From: Actinomycetospora endophytica
GTDB lineage: Bacteria > Actinomycetota > Actinomycetes > Mycobacteriales > Pseudonocardiaceae
Direction of reading: 5' to 3'
DNA: 64,000 nt
Assembly: GCF_021026375.1 (NCBI RefSeq)
Contig: NZ_JAJNDB010000011.1
Span: 62,001-126,000 of the forward strand
In this document: piece by piece, positions 43,179 to 50,881 of the stretch
How positions within the stretch are numbered: position 1 is the first letter of the stretch
Layout: each line of letters starts with the position of its first letter
Made by a program: the position numbers and the translations under genes
Notes under the pieces: generated by a model
Told to the model about the DNA's origin: nothing
Seen by the model: the letters and a program-made list of their open reading frames with translations, nothing else
Database searches by the model: none

Positions 43179-43823
43179 GTGGGTTCTGCACGCAATGACG
43201 GTGGCGACGGTCCGCTGGAGACGGAGCGTAGCGAGCTCGACGGCGCGTCGGTGCGGACTCCGCGGCAGCGAGAACGCCGCTACCTGTGGTGGTTCGCGGC
43301 GCTCTTCGTGGTGGTCGCCGCCGCGTCGGCGGTGGCCGGGGTCCTGATCGGTCGCTCCGAGCATCCCGGCGAGGACACCGTCAGCTCCGGGCAGTGGGCC
43401 CTACTGATCGCGATCGTCGTGGGGTTCGCCGTGTTGTGCGGTGCTGTCGGGCTGGGATTCACTCTGTGGCGTCGCCGCCGCGGTTCGGCGATGTTCGCCC
43501 GTTCCCCCTTGTGGGAACTGCCCACCCAGAAGGAGCGGCGGGGGTTGGTACGGGACCTGCGCCGGGAGCGCCCGATCGACCCGCATCGCCGGGAGCTAGC
43601 CGTGCGGGTGGCTCGAGATTTTTCCCGCCGACGGGGGCTGATCTGGGTCTACCTCGCCCTCGGTGTGGTCAACGGGGGCAACGCGGCCATCCAGGACAGC
43701 CCGGCCCGCTGGTTCTACCTCGCCGCTTCGGTGATCTTCCTCGGGATCGCGGCCTGGTGGGTCTGGCTGATCACTCGGATGCGCCGGGCCACCGATCGCC
43801 TCGCCACCGATTCGGCCTTCTGA
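43179..43823 (+). CDS. Membrane protein with four helices
   Basis: A 214-residue protein with hydrophobic segments at ~36-55, ~70-92, ~155-172 and ~180-200, separated by a basic cytoplasmic loop (GLVRDLRRERPIDPHRRELAVR). The N-terminal 30 residues are hydrophilic. GTG 43179 follows a GGGGGCAG stretch. No family recognised; the LGFP esterase is divergent from it. Confidence 0.65.
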   Translation: MGSARNDGGDGPLETERSELDGASVRTPRQRERRYLWWFAALFVVVAAASAVAGVLIGRSEHPGEDTVSSGQWALLIAIVVGFAVLCGAVGLGFTLWRRRRGSAMFARSPLWELPTQKERRGLVRDLRRERPIDPHRRELAVRVARDFSRRRGLIWVYLALGVVNGGNAAIQDSPARWFYLAASVIFLGIAAWWVWLITRMRRATDRLATDSAF

Positions 43824-43920
43824 GGCGGCGCCGGCGCGATGATCGAACTCGGCGGTCCCGGCCACGAGCCGGGGCATCTGCTTTCGAGCGCGCTTGCGAA
43901 GCGACAGAACGGACGCACGT

Positions 43921-44014
43921 CGGTGATCAGGAGTCACCGCGGGGCGTCCAAGATGATCTCCATAGGAGAGATCGTCTGGAGTAGACGTGCCGTGGAGTCA
44001 GTCGACGCACGGCA
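43921..44014. other. Cluster of three short inverted repeats next to att-like site
   Basis: Three perfect inverted repeats follow each other: CGGTGA/TCACCG (43921-43939), GATCTC/GAGATC (43955-43973) and TGCCGTG/CACGGCA (43988-44014). They lie just outside the tRNA-Lys fragment at 44049. They may be a terminator for the membrane protein or recombination-related sites; no gene is seen in 43824-44048. Confidence 0.35.
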
Positions 44015-44048
44015 AGGATGATCACGTAAACCGATGATCAACGAAGAA

Positions 44049-44107
44049 GGGTGCGCCGTCAGGGACTCGAACTCCGAACCCAGTGGACTGGGTTCACCAT
44101 CTCTGCC
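44049..44107 (-). repeat. Partial tRNA-Lys copy; att-like direct repeat
   Basis: Bases 44049-44085 match the 3' end of the tRNA-Lys gene (47056-47092) at 36 of 37 positions in the same orientation. That covers the acceptor 3' strand, T arm and the anticodon-stem 3' strand. After a diverged 15-nt anticodon segment, CTCTGCC resumes at the same offset as in the intact tRNA. The anticodon stem is mismatched and there is no 5' acceptor strand, so it is not a functional tRNA. It is what remains at the far end when an element integrates into a tRNA 3' end. Confidence 0.8.
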
Positions 44108-44307
44108 GTGTGCTGTGGCGAGCATCGGTGCTGGTCAGTGATGGTGCCGTGCTGAGTCGATCATCAACCGTGCCCCACCGTGCCGGGCGATGGTGTGACG
44201 TGAGCGGACACTTCAGCGGTCGGTCGATGTCGATCATGACGTCGCTGGAGCCGGCATGGCGTCGCCGGGTTCCCCTTGATGTCGCGTCGAGCCGCTACCG
44301 TGGCGTC

Positions 44308-44631
44308 ATGACGGCTTCCGCGTCCAGCGAGGTGCCCGCGGGCGGGTCGCTGGCGCAGGGCGCGTCGCCGGCGACCATCCGAGCAGCATTGCCCCCGGAA
44401 GACCGGCAGCGGTTCGATCTGGACTACGGCCGCGCGCTCGACGAGGCACGGCGTGACTACGACATCACCGGGTTGCAGTCGACGCTGGAGACGTGGCGGC
44501 GGCAGGCGATCGCCCAGTCCGACCCGGAGGCGTTCCGGACGATGGTGCGGCGTGCGGCGGCGTTCTTCAGCGGTGAGCCGGTTCCGGTCGATGAACCGTT
44601 CGCGGTGACACGGGCCAAGGCGGGCATGTAG
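44308..44631 (+). CDS. DUF6247 antitoxin-like protein
   Basis: A 107-residue protein: a disordered Ala/Ser-rich start, then ATIRAALPPEDRQRFDLDYGRALDEARRDYDITGLQSTLE, split over ~27-66, and a C-terminal helix. The pattern fits DUF6247, which in actinobacteria lies directly before RelE-like toxin genes. Here the next gene four bases on is indeed a RelE-like reading frame, but frameshifted. ATG 44308 is preceded by no strong ribosome-binding site. It lies inside the tRNA-Lys-bounded element. Confidence 0.7.
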   Translation: MTASASSEVPAGGSLAQGASPATIRAALPPEDRQRFDLDYGRALDEARRDYDITGLQSTLETWRRQAIAQSDPEAFRTMVRRAAAFFSGEPVPVDEPFAVTRAKAGM

Positions 44632-44635
44632 GTCT

Positions 44636-44909
44636 GTGTTCCGGGTCGAGCCGGTCGGCGAGGACATCGCGGCCGCGATCGAGGCGTTGCCGGCCGAGTT
44701 CCTTGTGGCGTTCGCCGAGGTCCGGAGCGCCCTCGAGGCGTCCCCCGTCATCGGTCGGTGCTCCGTACCACCCGGCGAATCCGAGCGGGTCCCGGGCCGT
44801 GGCCTTCGGACCGGAGGGCCGTGGCCTGGTGGTGTTCGCGGTCGAAGACAGCGATCGGCGCACGGTCTGGCTCTGGGCGGTGATCGTCACACCGGGCATC
44901 GGCCCTTGA
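44636..44909 (+). pseudogene. RelE/ParE-type toxin disrupted by a 4-bp duplication
   Basis: The first frame (GTG 44636) reads VFRVEPVGEDIAAAIEALP and then FLVAFAEVRSALEASPVIG. It is continued in the +1 frame by APYHPANPSGSRAVAFGPEG and RGLVVFAVEDSDRRTVWL, ending at 44909. Together these form a typical ~90-residue RelE-like toxin. The shift falls exactly at a tandem CGGTCGGT (44754-44761); removing one CGGT restores the frame as SPVIGAPYHPANP. The partner DUF6247 gene upstream is intact. Confidence 0.75.
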
Positions 44910-44963
44910 TCGCCGTCGCCGCCGTCAGTTTCCGGGGAGCCATGAGGGCTCTTCCGTAGGGGG

Positions 44964-45854
44964 TCACAGCCGCGCGGACCGGGCGACGTGCTCGGTGCGG
45001 TAGACGTCGGCGGCTCGGGGGACGTGGGCGACGCCGAGCTCGTCGGCGACGGCGGCGAGGCCCTCGTCGGCGGCGGCGAGGTCGACCTGTCCGTCGGAGG
45101 TGAACCAGGGCGCGACGAAGCGGTCGTGGTAGCGCCGGACCTCGTCCGGGGTGTCGCGGCCCAGGAACCTCTGGAGGTAGGCGACGGCGGTCTCCGGGTC
45201 GGCGGCGAGCAGAGCCAGGGCCCGCCGCTGCGCACGCACAGCGGCCGCGACCGCAGGGTCGTCGAGCGAGACGACAGCCGGATCGACGGCGAGTCCGACG
45301 GTGGGGACGGCCAGGTGATCGCCGACCCAGGCGAGCTCGTGGAACCCCTCCTCGGCGGCGACCTGTGCCGGGTCGAGAGTGCTGCCGAGGTAGGCGGCGT
45401 CGACCTCGCCCGCGCGCAGCCGTCGCAGGTCCATCGCGTAGTCCCCGGGCGGGCGGACCACGCACTCGAGATCGTGGTCGGGATCGAGGCCGTGCCGGCG
45501 CAGCACGATGCGGGCGAAGCATCCCGGCGCGGTGTGCGGGGCGTGGACCAACAGGCGACGTCCCCGCAAGTCCTCCATCGCGCCCACATGCGGGCCGCCG
45601 ACGAACCAGAACAGCGGCCGATGGGTGCTCACCGAGAGCGCGGTCCACTCGACGCCGTCGGTGAGCCGGGCGAACACCGAGCGCCCCAGCCCGATCGTGG
45701 CGCCGCGCCGCAGCCGCTCGTCGTCCCAGCTCACCCCGTCGCGCACCGCGAGGTGCACGCCCTCCTGCTCGGGGAAGCCTTCCTGATCCGCCACGTAGGC
45801 GACGAGCTCCTCGTGCAGGCCGTGGCCGACGTACGTGAGATCGAGGGTGTGCAA
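44964..45854 (-). CDS. Substrate-binding-protein-like (NMT1/SsuA/THI5-type), no signal peptide
   Basis: About 296 residues with a periplasmic-binding-protein fold: LDLTYVGHGLHEELVAYVAD at the start, GRSVFARLTDGVEWTALS, EDLRGRRLLVHAPHTAPGCF, ARIVLRRHGLDPDHDLECVV and RLRAGEVDAAYLGSTL. A lipoprotein or Sec signal is absent, so it may act as a cytoplasmic enzyme or sensor rather than a transporter partner. I prefer TTG 45854, seven bases after AGGAG, to upstream ATG 45941, which would overlap the SDR gene. It follows the SDR by about 50 bp. Confidence 0.7.
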   Translation of the reverse strand: MHTLDLTYVGHGLHEELVAYVADQEGFPEQEGVHLAVRDGVSWDDERLRRGATIGLGRSVFARLTDGVEWTALSVSTHRPLFWFVGGPHVGAMEDLRGRRLLVHAPHTAPGCFARIVLRRHGLDPDHDLECVVRPPGDYAMDLRRLRAGEVDAAYLGSTLDPAQVAAEEGFHELAWVGDHLAVPTVGLAVDPAVVSLDDPAVAAAVRAQRRALALLAADPETAVAYLQRFLGRDTPDEVRRYHDRFVAPWFTSDGQVDLAAADEGLAAVADELGVAHVPRAADVYRTEHVARSARL

Positions 45855-45904
45855 CGCGGTGCTCCTGGAACGGATCGGGAAGTCATGACGGTCACGAGGC
45901 GGGG

Positions 45905-46651
45905 TCACGGCATGATCAGGCCGCCGTTGACCGGCGCCCAACTGCCCGTGGTGAACTCGGCGTCGTCTCCGGCGAAGTAGGCCACCGTGCGGGCGACGTC
46001 CTCGGGTCGGGCGAGCCGCCCCATCGGCGTTGCGTCGGCGAGCTGTGCCCTGAGTTCGTCGGAGAGCCGCCCGCTCACGGCGGTGTCCTCGACCGTGGAC
46101 GGGGCGATGACGTTGGCCGTGATGCCGTGGGGTGCCACCTCGGCGGCGACGTAGCGCATGAACGAGTCCAGGGCGGCCTTGGCGACACCGAGCGCGATCA
46201 TCCCGGTTCGGGGGCGCCGGGACAGGCCGGTGGACAGATAGACCAACCGCCCGTCACGGCGGTCGATCATCCCCGGCAGCACGGCGTGGGTCAGCAGGTG
46301 CGCCGCACGCATCTCCTGGTCGAGCTTCGTGGAGAGCTGCTCCCAGCTCAGGTCGGCGAACGAGGTGACCGGGAACGGGGTCATGGCGTTGTGGACCAGC
46401 ACGTCGAGCCGTCCCCACTGTCCGACGACCGCGTCGACCAGCCGCGTCACGTCGTCCGGATCGGTGACGTCGCCCTGCACCACCAGTGCCGCCCCGCCGG
46501 CGTCCCGGACGTCCTGCGCGACGGCCTGGGCGTCGGTCGCGCTGTCACGATGGTTGACCACCACACGGTGACCGCGCGCCGCGAGCTCCCGCGCACTGGC
46601 GGCTCCGATTCCTCGGCTGGCTCCGGTGATCAGGCACACCCGATCGCTCAC
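45905..46651 (-). CDS. SDR-family protein lacking the catalytic tyrosine
   Basis: A 248-residue short-chain dehydrogenase with cofactor motif LITGASRGIGAASARELA (~7-24), VLVHNAM (NAG-like, ~86-92) and C-terminal GSWAPVNGGLIM. The YxxxK active site reads LGVAK (in TGMIALGVAKAALDSF, ~150), so the catalytic Tyr is Leu while the Lys remains. Without Tyr it is unlikely to be a normal oxidoreductase. It is first of a two-gene unit with the binding-protein-like gene inside the tRNA-Lys element. Confidence 0.85.
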   Translation of the reverse strand: MSDRVCLITGASRGIGAASARELAARGHRVVVNHRDSATDAQAVAQDVRDAGGAALVVQGDVTDPDDVTRLVDAVVGQWGRLDVLVHNAMTPFPVTSFADLSWEQLSTKLDQEMRAAHLLTHAVLPGMIDRRDGRLVYLSTGLSRRPRTGMIALGVAKAALDSFMRYVAAEVAPHGITANVIAPSTVEDTAVSGRLSDELRAQLADATPMGRLARPEDVARTVAYFAGDDAEFTTGSWAPVNGGLIMP

Positions 46652-46867
46652 GTGCGATCTCCTCGCTGTCGACGTCGGTGCGGAGGAGTCCCCGACACGT
46701 CGAACGCCGAACCTCGGCGCTTCTCGATGCAGGTGCGCACCACCGCCGCCGCGACAGGCTCAGTGCTCGGGAAGAACCTGAGGTGGGCAGGGTCCGCCCG
46801 GGCAGGGACGACCTTCGTGCCACCGACACCACACCCCAGGTGTCCGGTCTACGGGGCAAGACCCCAC

Positions 46868-46967
46868 GCGGTGGCCGACCAGCTCGAGCACGCCCAGGTC
46901 TCCATGACACAGAACCACAGCCTCGGCCGGCGTATCGCGAACCCCGGCGCTACCGCCGCCCTCGACA
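46868..46967 (+). pseudogene. Remnant of tyrosine integrase C-terminus
   Basis: One frame reads AVADQLEHAQVSMTQNHSLG and RRIANPGATAALD, close to the ADQLGH...SMTQ...GRR end of actinobacterial phage/ICE integrases. The Gly of LGH is Glu and the tyrosine expected after SMTQ is replaced (NHSLG). Nothing upstream in 46652-46860 continues the gene. It points toward the tRNA-Lys gene less than 100 bp away, the usual position of an integrase next to its att site. The remaining 46652-47058 sequence holds no other gene. Confidence 0.6.
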
Positions 46968-47058
46968 CGTGGCACGACCAGACGGACGAACGTCGCGGGT
47001 GGTACACGGATGCCCGTTCGACACCGACTGTCGTCCGGCCTTCGACCTGGGGAATGGG

Positions 47059-47131
47059 TGCGCCGTCAGGGACTCGAACCCCGAACCCAGTGATTAAGAG
47101 TCACTTGCTCTGCCCATTGAGCTAACGGCGC
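47059..47131 (-). tRNA. tRNA-Lys (anticodon CTT)
   Basis: A complete 73-nt cloverleaf: acceptor GCGCCGT/ACGGCGC, D arm GCTC...GAGC, anticodon stem AGTGA/TCACT with loop CTCTTAA (CTT), T arm CCCTG pairing with the TTCGAGT loop context, discriminator A. CCA is not encoded. Its 3' 37 bases are repeated at 44049-44085, so this gene was the integration target of the decayed element to its left. Confidence 0.93.
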
Positions 47132-47165
47132 GTGACCAGAAGACTATCAAGGTGGCCTTCCGGTC

Positions 47166-47188
47166 CGGCAGCGGGGGTACCCCTGCCG
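47166..47188. terminator. Hairpin between the two tRNA genes
   Basis: CGGCAG and CTGCCG arms enclose a GGGGTACCCC-like core between tRNA-His and tRNA-Lys. It may terminate or punctuate the tRNA-His transcript. Confidence 0.45.
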
Positions 47189-47192
47189 TCCG

Positions 47193-47266
47193 GGTGAGTG
47201 ACGGGACTTGAACCCGCGACACCTGGGATCACAACCCAGTGCTCTGCCAGCTGAGCTACACCCACC
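47193..47266 (-). tRNA. tRNA-His (anticodon GTG)
   Basis: Acceptor GTGGGTG/CACTCAC, D arm GCTC/GAGC, anticodon stem CTGGG/CCCAG with loop TTGTGAT (GTG), T arm GCGGG/CCCGT, discriminator C and an encoded G at position -1, both hallmarks of bacterial tRNA-His. Confidence 0.93.
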
Positions 47267-47342
47267 ATCGTCCGCCGGTGCCCCGGCGACCGGTCAAGAC
47301 TACAAGCCCCGGGCCAGCCGATTCACACCGGCCCCGGAACAC

Positions 47343-47969
47343 CTACTCGGCCGACTGCACACCCGCCGTGTCCGCCTCCACGACGTCCGACGCCGCCGCG
47401 CGGGCCTCGTCCGTCGACGGCCCCGGCAGGGGCACGAACGCCGTCCGGCGGTAGTACTCGAGCTCGCGGATGGACTCCCGCGCGTCCGCCAGCGCCCGGT
47501 GGGCCAGGCCCTTCTCCGGCTGCGCATAGTAGATCCGCGGGTACCAGCGCCGGCACAGCTCCTTGATCGAGCTGACGTCGATCATGCGGTAGTGCAGGTG
47601 GGCGTCGAGCTCAGGCATGTCCCGGGCGATGAAGCCGCGGTCGGTGGCGATCGAGTTGCCGCACAGCGGAGCGGTCCGCGCCTCCGGGACGTGCTCGCGG
47701 ATGTAGTCCAGGACGAGCTTCTCGGCCTCCGCCATCGTGACCGTCGACGCCCGGACCTCGTCGGTGAGGCCGGACTTGGCGTGCATCTCGACGACGACCT
47801 CGGGCATGTTCGCCAGTGCCTCGTCGGACGCGTGGATGACGACGTCCACACCCTCGCCCTGGGGGACCAGGTCCGCGTCGGTGACGAGGGCCGCGATCTC
47901 GATGAGCGCGTCGTTCCCCAGGTCGAGTCCTGTCATCTCGCAGTCGAGCCACACCAGACGTCCGTTCAC
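47343..47969 (-). CDS. orn: Oligoribonuclease
   Basis: A 208-residue DEDDh 3'-5' exoribonuclease that degrades nanoRNA dinucleotides. [12 protein letters not shown] (~5) carries the first Asp/Glu pair, [13 protein letters not shown] (~101) the third acidic residue, and [15 protein letters not shown] (~153) the His and final Asp. [18 protein letters not shown] is typical. A ~30-residue acidic C-terminal tail is longer than in E. coli. It lies just upstream of tRNA-His on the same strand, an arrangement common in actinobacteria. Confidence 0.93.
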   Translation of the reverse strand: MNGRLVWLDCEMTGLDLGNDALIEIAALVTDADLVPQGEGVDVVIHASDEALANMPEVVVEMHAKSGLTDEVRASTVTMAEAEKLVLDYIREHVPEARTAPLCGNSIATDRGFIARDMPELDAHLHYRMIDVSSIKELCRRWYPRIYYAQPEKGLAHRALADARESIRELEYYRRTAFVPLPGPSTDEARAAASDVVEADTAGVQSAE

Positions 47970-48018
47970 GCCCCGACCCTAGCGAGGACGGCCCAGCCCG
48001 GCTCGACGCCGGCGCCGC

Positions 48019-48068
48019 GAGGATGTGGAGCTACTGACGTTCAGCGTCAGCGACGCCGCATCGCTGAC
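48019..48068. repeat. 50-bp double-palindrome repeat, copy 2 (intergenic)
   Basis: Matches copy 1 (230-279) at 46 of 50 positions. The first hairpin (CTGACG/CGTCAG) is perfect; the second (CAGCGACG/CATCGCTG) has one mismatch. It lies between the oligoribonuclease start and the 3' end of the acyl-CoA dehydrogenase gene, an intergenic position usual for REP-like elements. Confidence 0.8.
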
Positions 48069-48080
48069 AACGGCCAGAAC

Positions 48081-49187
48081 CTACGGATGCGAGAACGCCG
48101 CCAACTGCGCCGACCGCACGTCGTCCGTCTGCGCCTGCACCAGGTGGAACATCGCCTCGCGCGACCACCGCTGCTCCGGGCTGGACGCCAGCATCGCCGA
48201 CCCGCCCCGCGCCGAGACCAGCCCGGCCGCCGCCCGCACCGTCAGCTCCGCGATCCGGCCCCGCAGCGAGAGCCGCTCGTCGACGAACCGGTCGCGATCC
48301 GACGAGAACCGCAGCTCGTACGCCCGCTCCCGCAACGGCCACGCCGTCGCGGCCAGGGCCTGCGCCTCCTCCAGCGCGGCCGGGCGCTCGCGGTCGTGCC
48401 CGGTGCGCACGGTCTCGTCGATCACGCGGCGCAGCAGCCCGAGCGTCGCCGGCTTGGTGTCGACGACGGTGCCCCGGTCCTGGCGGCGCCACTCCTCGTG
48501 CCCCAGGACCGCCGCCACCTCGTCAGAACCGACAGCCATCCCCGAGAACTCCAGCCCGACGGTGCGCGTCCCGCCCATGACCGCCAGCGAGTACGGCTCG
48601 GTCGCCCGCAGCCCCGGCCGCTCGTGGGCGGGGAGCAACGCGAACACCGCCTCGCCGGAGTCGGACACCCCGGCGATCAGCATCAGGTCGACCAGCTCCC
48701 ACCCGGTGCACCACTCCGCCCGCCCGCTGAACCGCCAGCCGCCGGAACCGTCGGGCTCGGCCCGCACGGCCGGGGTGCCGGGCCGGCGCAGGTGGGCGAT
48801 CGCGATGCCGCCGAGCTCGTCGCCGCGGGCCAGCGCCTCGCGGTACTCGTCGGCGGCCGGGTAGGCCGACCCGGCGGTCAGCGCCTGCGGGCTGCGGTGC
48901 TGGGTGAGCACGAACCAGGTCGCGGCGTCGGCCCCGGCCAGGACCTCCTCGACCTCGCAGAGCGTGCGCTCGTCGTGGCCGAGCCCGCCGTCGTGGACCG
49001 GCGCGGCCACGCTGTAGAGGCCCTTCGCCGCGAGCCAGCGCAGCATGCAGCGCTGGACGCCGATGGCGGGGTCGTCGCTGTCGGCCGCGTTCGCCAGCAG
49101 CATGTCCGTGGCCCCGCGCGCGAGCGCGACGGGGTCCGCGTCGGTCATCAGACCGTCGTGGCCGAGAGCCGGGGGGAAGGCTGCCAT
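48081..49187 (-). CDS. Acyl-CoA dehydrogenase family protein
   Basis: A 368-residue flavoprotein-like sequence: GLYSVAAPVHDGGLGHDERT (~56), GIAIAHLRRPGTPAVRAEP (~126), WRFSGRAEWCTGWELVDLML (~151) and a helical C-terminal domain ending VQAQTDDVRSAQL. The usual catalytic Glu position is not obvious, so it may be a divergent member. It follows the ligase and reductase genes on the same strand after 68 bp, likely one lipid-metabolism operon. Confidence 0.82.
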   Translation of the reverse strand: MAAFPPALGHDGLMTDADPVALARGATDMLLANAADSDDPAIGVQRCMLRWLAAKGLYSVAAPVHDGGLGHDERTLCEVEEVLAGADAATWFVLTQHRSPQALTAGSAYPAADEYREALARGDELGGIAIAHLRRPGTPAVRAEPDGSGGWRFSGRAEWCTGWELVDLMLIAGVSDSGEAVFALLPAHERPGLRATEPYSLAVMGGTRTVGLEFSGMAVGSDEVAAVLGHEEWRRQDRGTVVDTKPATLGLLRRVIDETVRTGHDRERPAALEEAQALAATAWPLRERAYELRFSSDRDRFVDERLSLRGRIAELTVRAAAGLVSARGGSAMLASSPEQRWSREAMFHLVQAQTDDVRSAQLAAFSHP

Positions 49188-49255
49188 GACCTCAGGTTCT
49201 CCAGGGGGGAGCGGGGGAGTCGAGGAGAGTTCCGGTCAACCGAACGCAGGCCCCC

Positions 49256-50881
49256 TCACGACGACGACCCCAGCTGCGCCTTGACGACCTTGCCGGTCTG
49301 GTTGCGGGGCAGCGCGTCGAGGAACTCGACGTCACGGGGGGAGGCGAAGCGGGCCAGGTGGTTCTTGACGTGGTCGCGGACCTCGTCGGCGGTCAGCGAC
49401 GCGCCGGACTCGAGCACGAGGTAGGCCGCCAGGCGCTGGCCGTACTCCTCGTCGTCGACCCCGACGACGGCCGCCTCCTTGACCCCGTCCATGTCGGCCA
49501 GCAGCCCCTCGACCTCGCCGGCGTGGATGTTCTCCCCGCCCGAGACGATCATGTCGTCGGCGCGGCCGGAGACGAACAGCAGGCCGTTGGCGTCGTAGTG
49601 GCCGAGGTCGCCGGTGCCGAGCATGCCGTCGACGACGTCGGTCTGGCCGCGGCCGCCGGTGTAGCCGGTGAAGAGCATGTCGTTCCCGACGAAGATCCGC
49701 CCCGTCTCGCCGGCCGGGAGCTCGCGGTCGTCGTCGCCGAGGATCTTCACCTCGGTGCCGACCGGCGGGCGGCCCGCCGTCCCGGGCTCCTGACGCAGCT
49801 CCTCGGGCTTCGCGATCGAGGCCCACGAGACCTCGGTGGAGCCGTAGAGCATGTAGAGCTTGTCGCCGAAGCTCTCCAGGAACTGGGTGACCTTGTGGGG
49901 TGGCATCGCCGAGCCGGTCGCTGTGACGGTCCGCAGCGCGGAGGTGTCGTAGCGGGCGAGCACGTCGTCGCCGAGCTCGAGGATCCGTTGCAGCATCACC
50001 GGCACCGCGAACATCGAGGTGCAGCGGTGGGTCGCGAGCTGGACCAGCGCGTCCTCGGGGTCGAACTTGCGCCGCAGCACCAGCGTGGAGCCCATGAGCG
50101 AGCCGATCTGGAACGCCGCGAAGCCCCAGGTGTGGAACAGCGGCGCCGAGACCAGCGCCGGCTCGCGGGCGGTCAGCGGGATGCGGGAGAGGATCGCGTT
50201 GACCGGGCCGATCCCGGCCGGCGACGGCCGCTCCGCGCCCTTCGGCGTCCCGGTGGTGCCCGAGGTGAGCACGATCGTCTTGCCCGTCGGCGGCTTCGTC
50301 GGGAGCGGCTTGGACCCGTCGACCGCGATGAGGCCCTCGAGGGTGTCGTCGCCCCAGCACGCGGCGCCCGCGTCCTGCCAGGCGGCGATCTGGGTGACCG
50401 AGTCGTCGACCTGCTCGAGCCGGTCGGCGAGGTCGGAGTCGACGACGATCGTCGTGATCTCCTGCTCCTTCGCGACCGCGCCCATCTGCTGCGGGGACAG
50501 CCCGGTGTTGAGCAGGACGACGTCCGCGCCGATCTTCGAGGCGGCGACGATGGCCTCGATCGGCCCCCGGTGGTTGCGGCAGAGCACCGCGACGCGGCTC
50601 CCGGGCCCGACGCCGCGGTCGGCCAGGGCGCGGCCGAGCCGATCGGTGCGGGTGTGCAGCTCGTCGAAGGTCAGCGTGCCCCGGTCGTCGACGAGGGCGA
50701 GCCGGTCGGGGTGGCGCCACGCGCCGACCACGAACGCCGTCGTCGGGGTGAATCCGTAGCGGTAGAGCGCCACGGGGAACCGGGCCACGCGGTCGGGCCG
50801 GATCGGGGCGACCACGCCGGACTCGATGAGCAGGCGCACCCCCGTCGCGAGCTCGGTCGGGGTTCCGAACGGCGTCCTCAC
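49256..50881 (-). CDS. Fatty-acyl-CoA/AMP ligase (FadD-like)
   Basis: A 541-residue ANL ligase: IVLTSGTTGTPKGAERP (~190), MLYGSTEVSWASI (~337), LGTGDLGHYDANGLLFVSGR (~425), MIVSGGENIHAGEVE and the lysine context LPRNQTGKVVKAQL at the C-terminus. A long N-terminal helix region (~1-60) is typical of mycobacterial FadD12-like enzymes. Its start overlaps the reductase gene stop by 4 bp (ATGA), linking acyl activation with acyl reduction. Confidence 0.87.
   Translation of the reverse strand: MRTPFGTPTELATGVRLLIESGVVAPIRPDRVARFPVALYRYGFTPTTAFVVGAWRHPDRLALVDDRGTLTFDELHTRTDRLGRALADRGVGPGSRVAVLCRNHRGPIEAIVAASKIGADVVLLNTGLSPQQMGAVAKEQEITTIVVDSDLADRLEQVDDSVTQIAAWQDAGAACWGDDTLEGLIAVDGSKPLPTKPPTGKTIVLTSGTTGTPKGAERPSPAGIGPVNAILSRIPLTAREPALVSAPLFHTWGFAAFQIGSLMGSTLVLRRKFDPEDALVQLATHRCTSMFAVPVMLQRILELGDDVLARYDTSALRTVTATGSAMPPHKVTQFLESFGDKLYMLYGSTEVSWASIAKPEELRQEPGTAGRPPVGTEVKILGDDDRELPAGETGRIFVGNDMLFTGYTGGRGQTDVVDGMLGTGDLGHYDANGLLFVSGRADDMIVSGGENIHAGEVEGLLADMDGVKEAAVVGVDDEEYGQRLAAYLVLESGASLTADEVRDHVKNHLARFASPRDVEFLDALPRNQTGKVVKAQLGSSS

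Noticed and set aside
42822-43364. N-terminal extension of the LGFP esterase up to 43364
   Set aside because: The extension is Arg-rich and non-conserved, and a proper signal peptide begins at 42821/42794.
44049-44107. A second functional tRNA gene
   Set aside because: The 5' acceptor strand and D arm are missing, the anticodon stem is mismatched, and position 33 of the loop is not T.
46678-47097. Plus-strand protein-coding gene reaching into tRNA-Lys
   Set aside because: Only the short integrase-like segment has recognisable content; the rest is non-conserved and runs through the tRNA.
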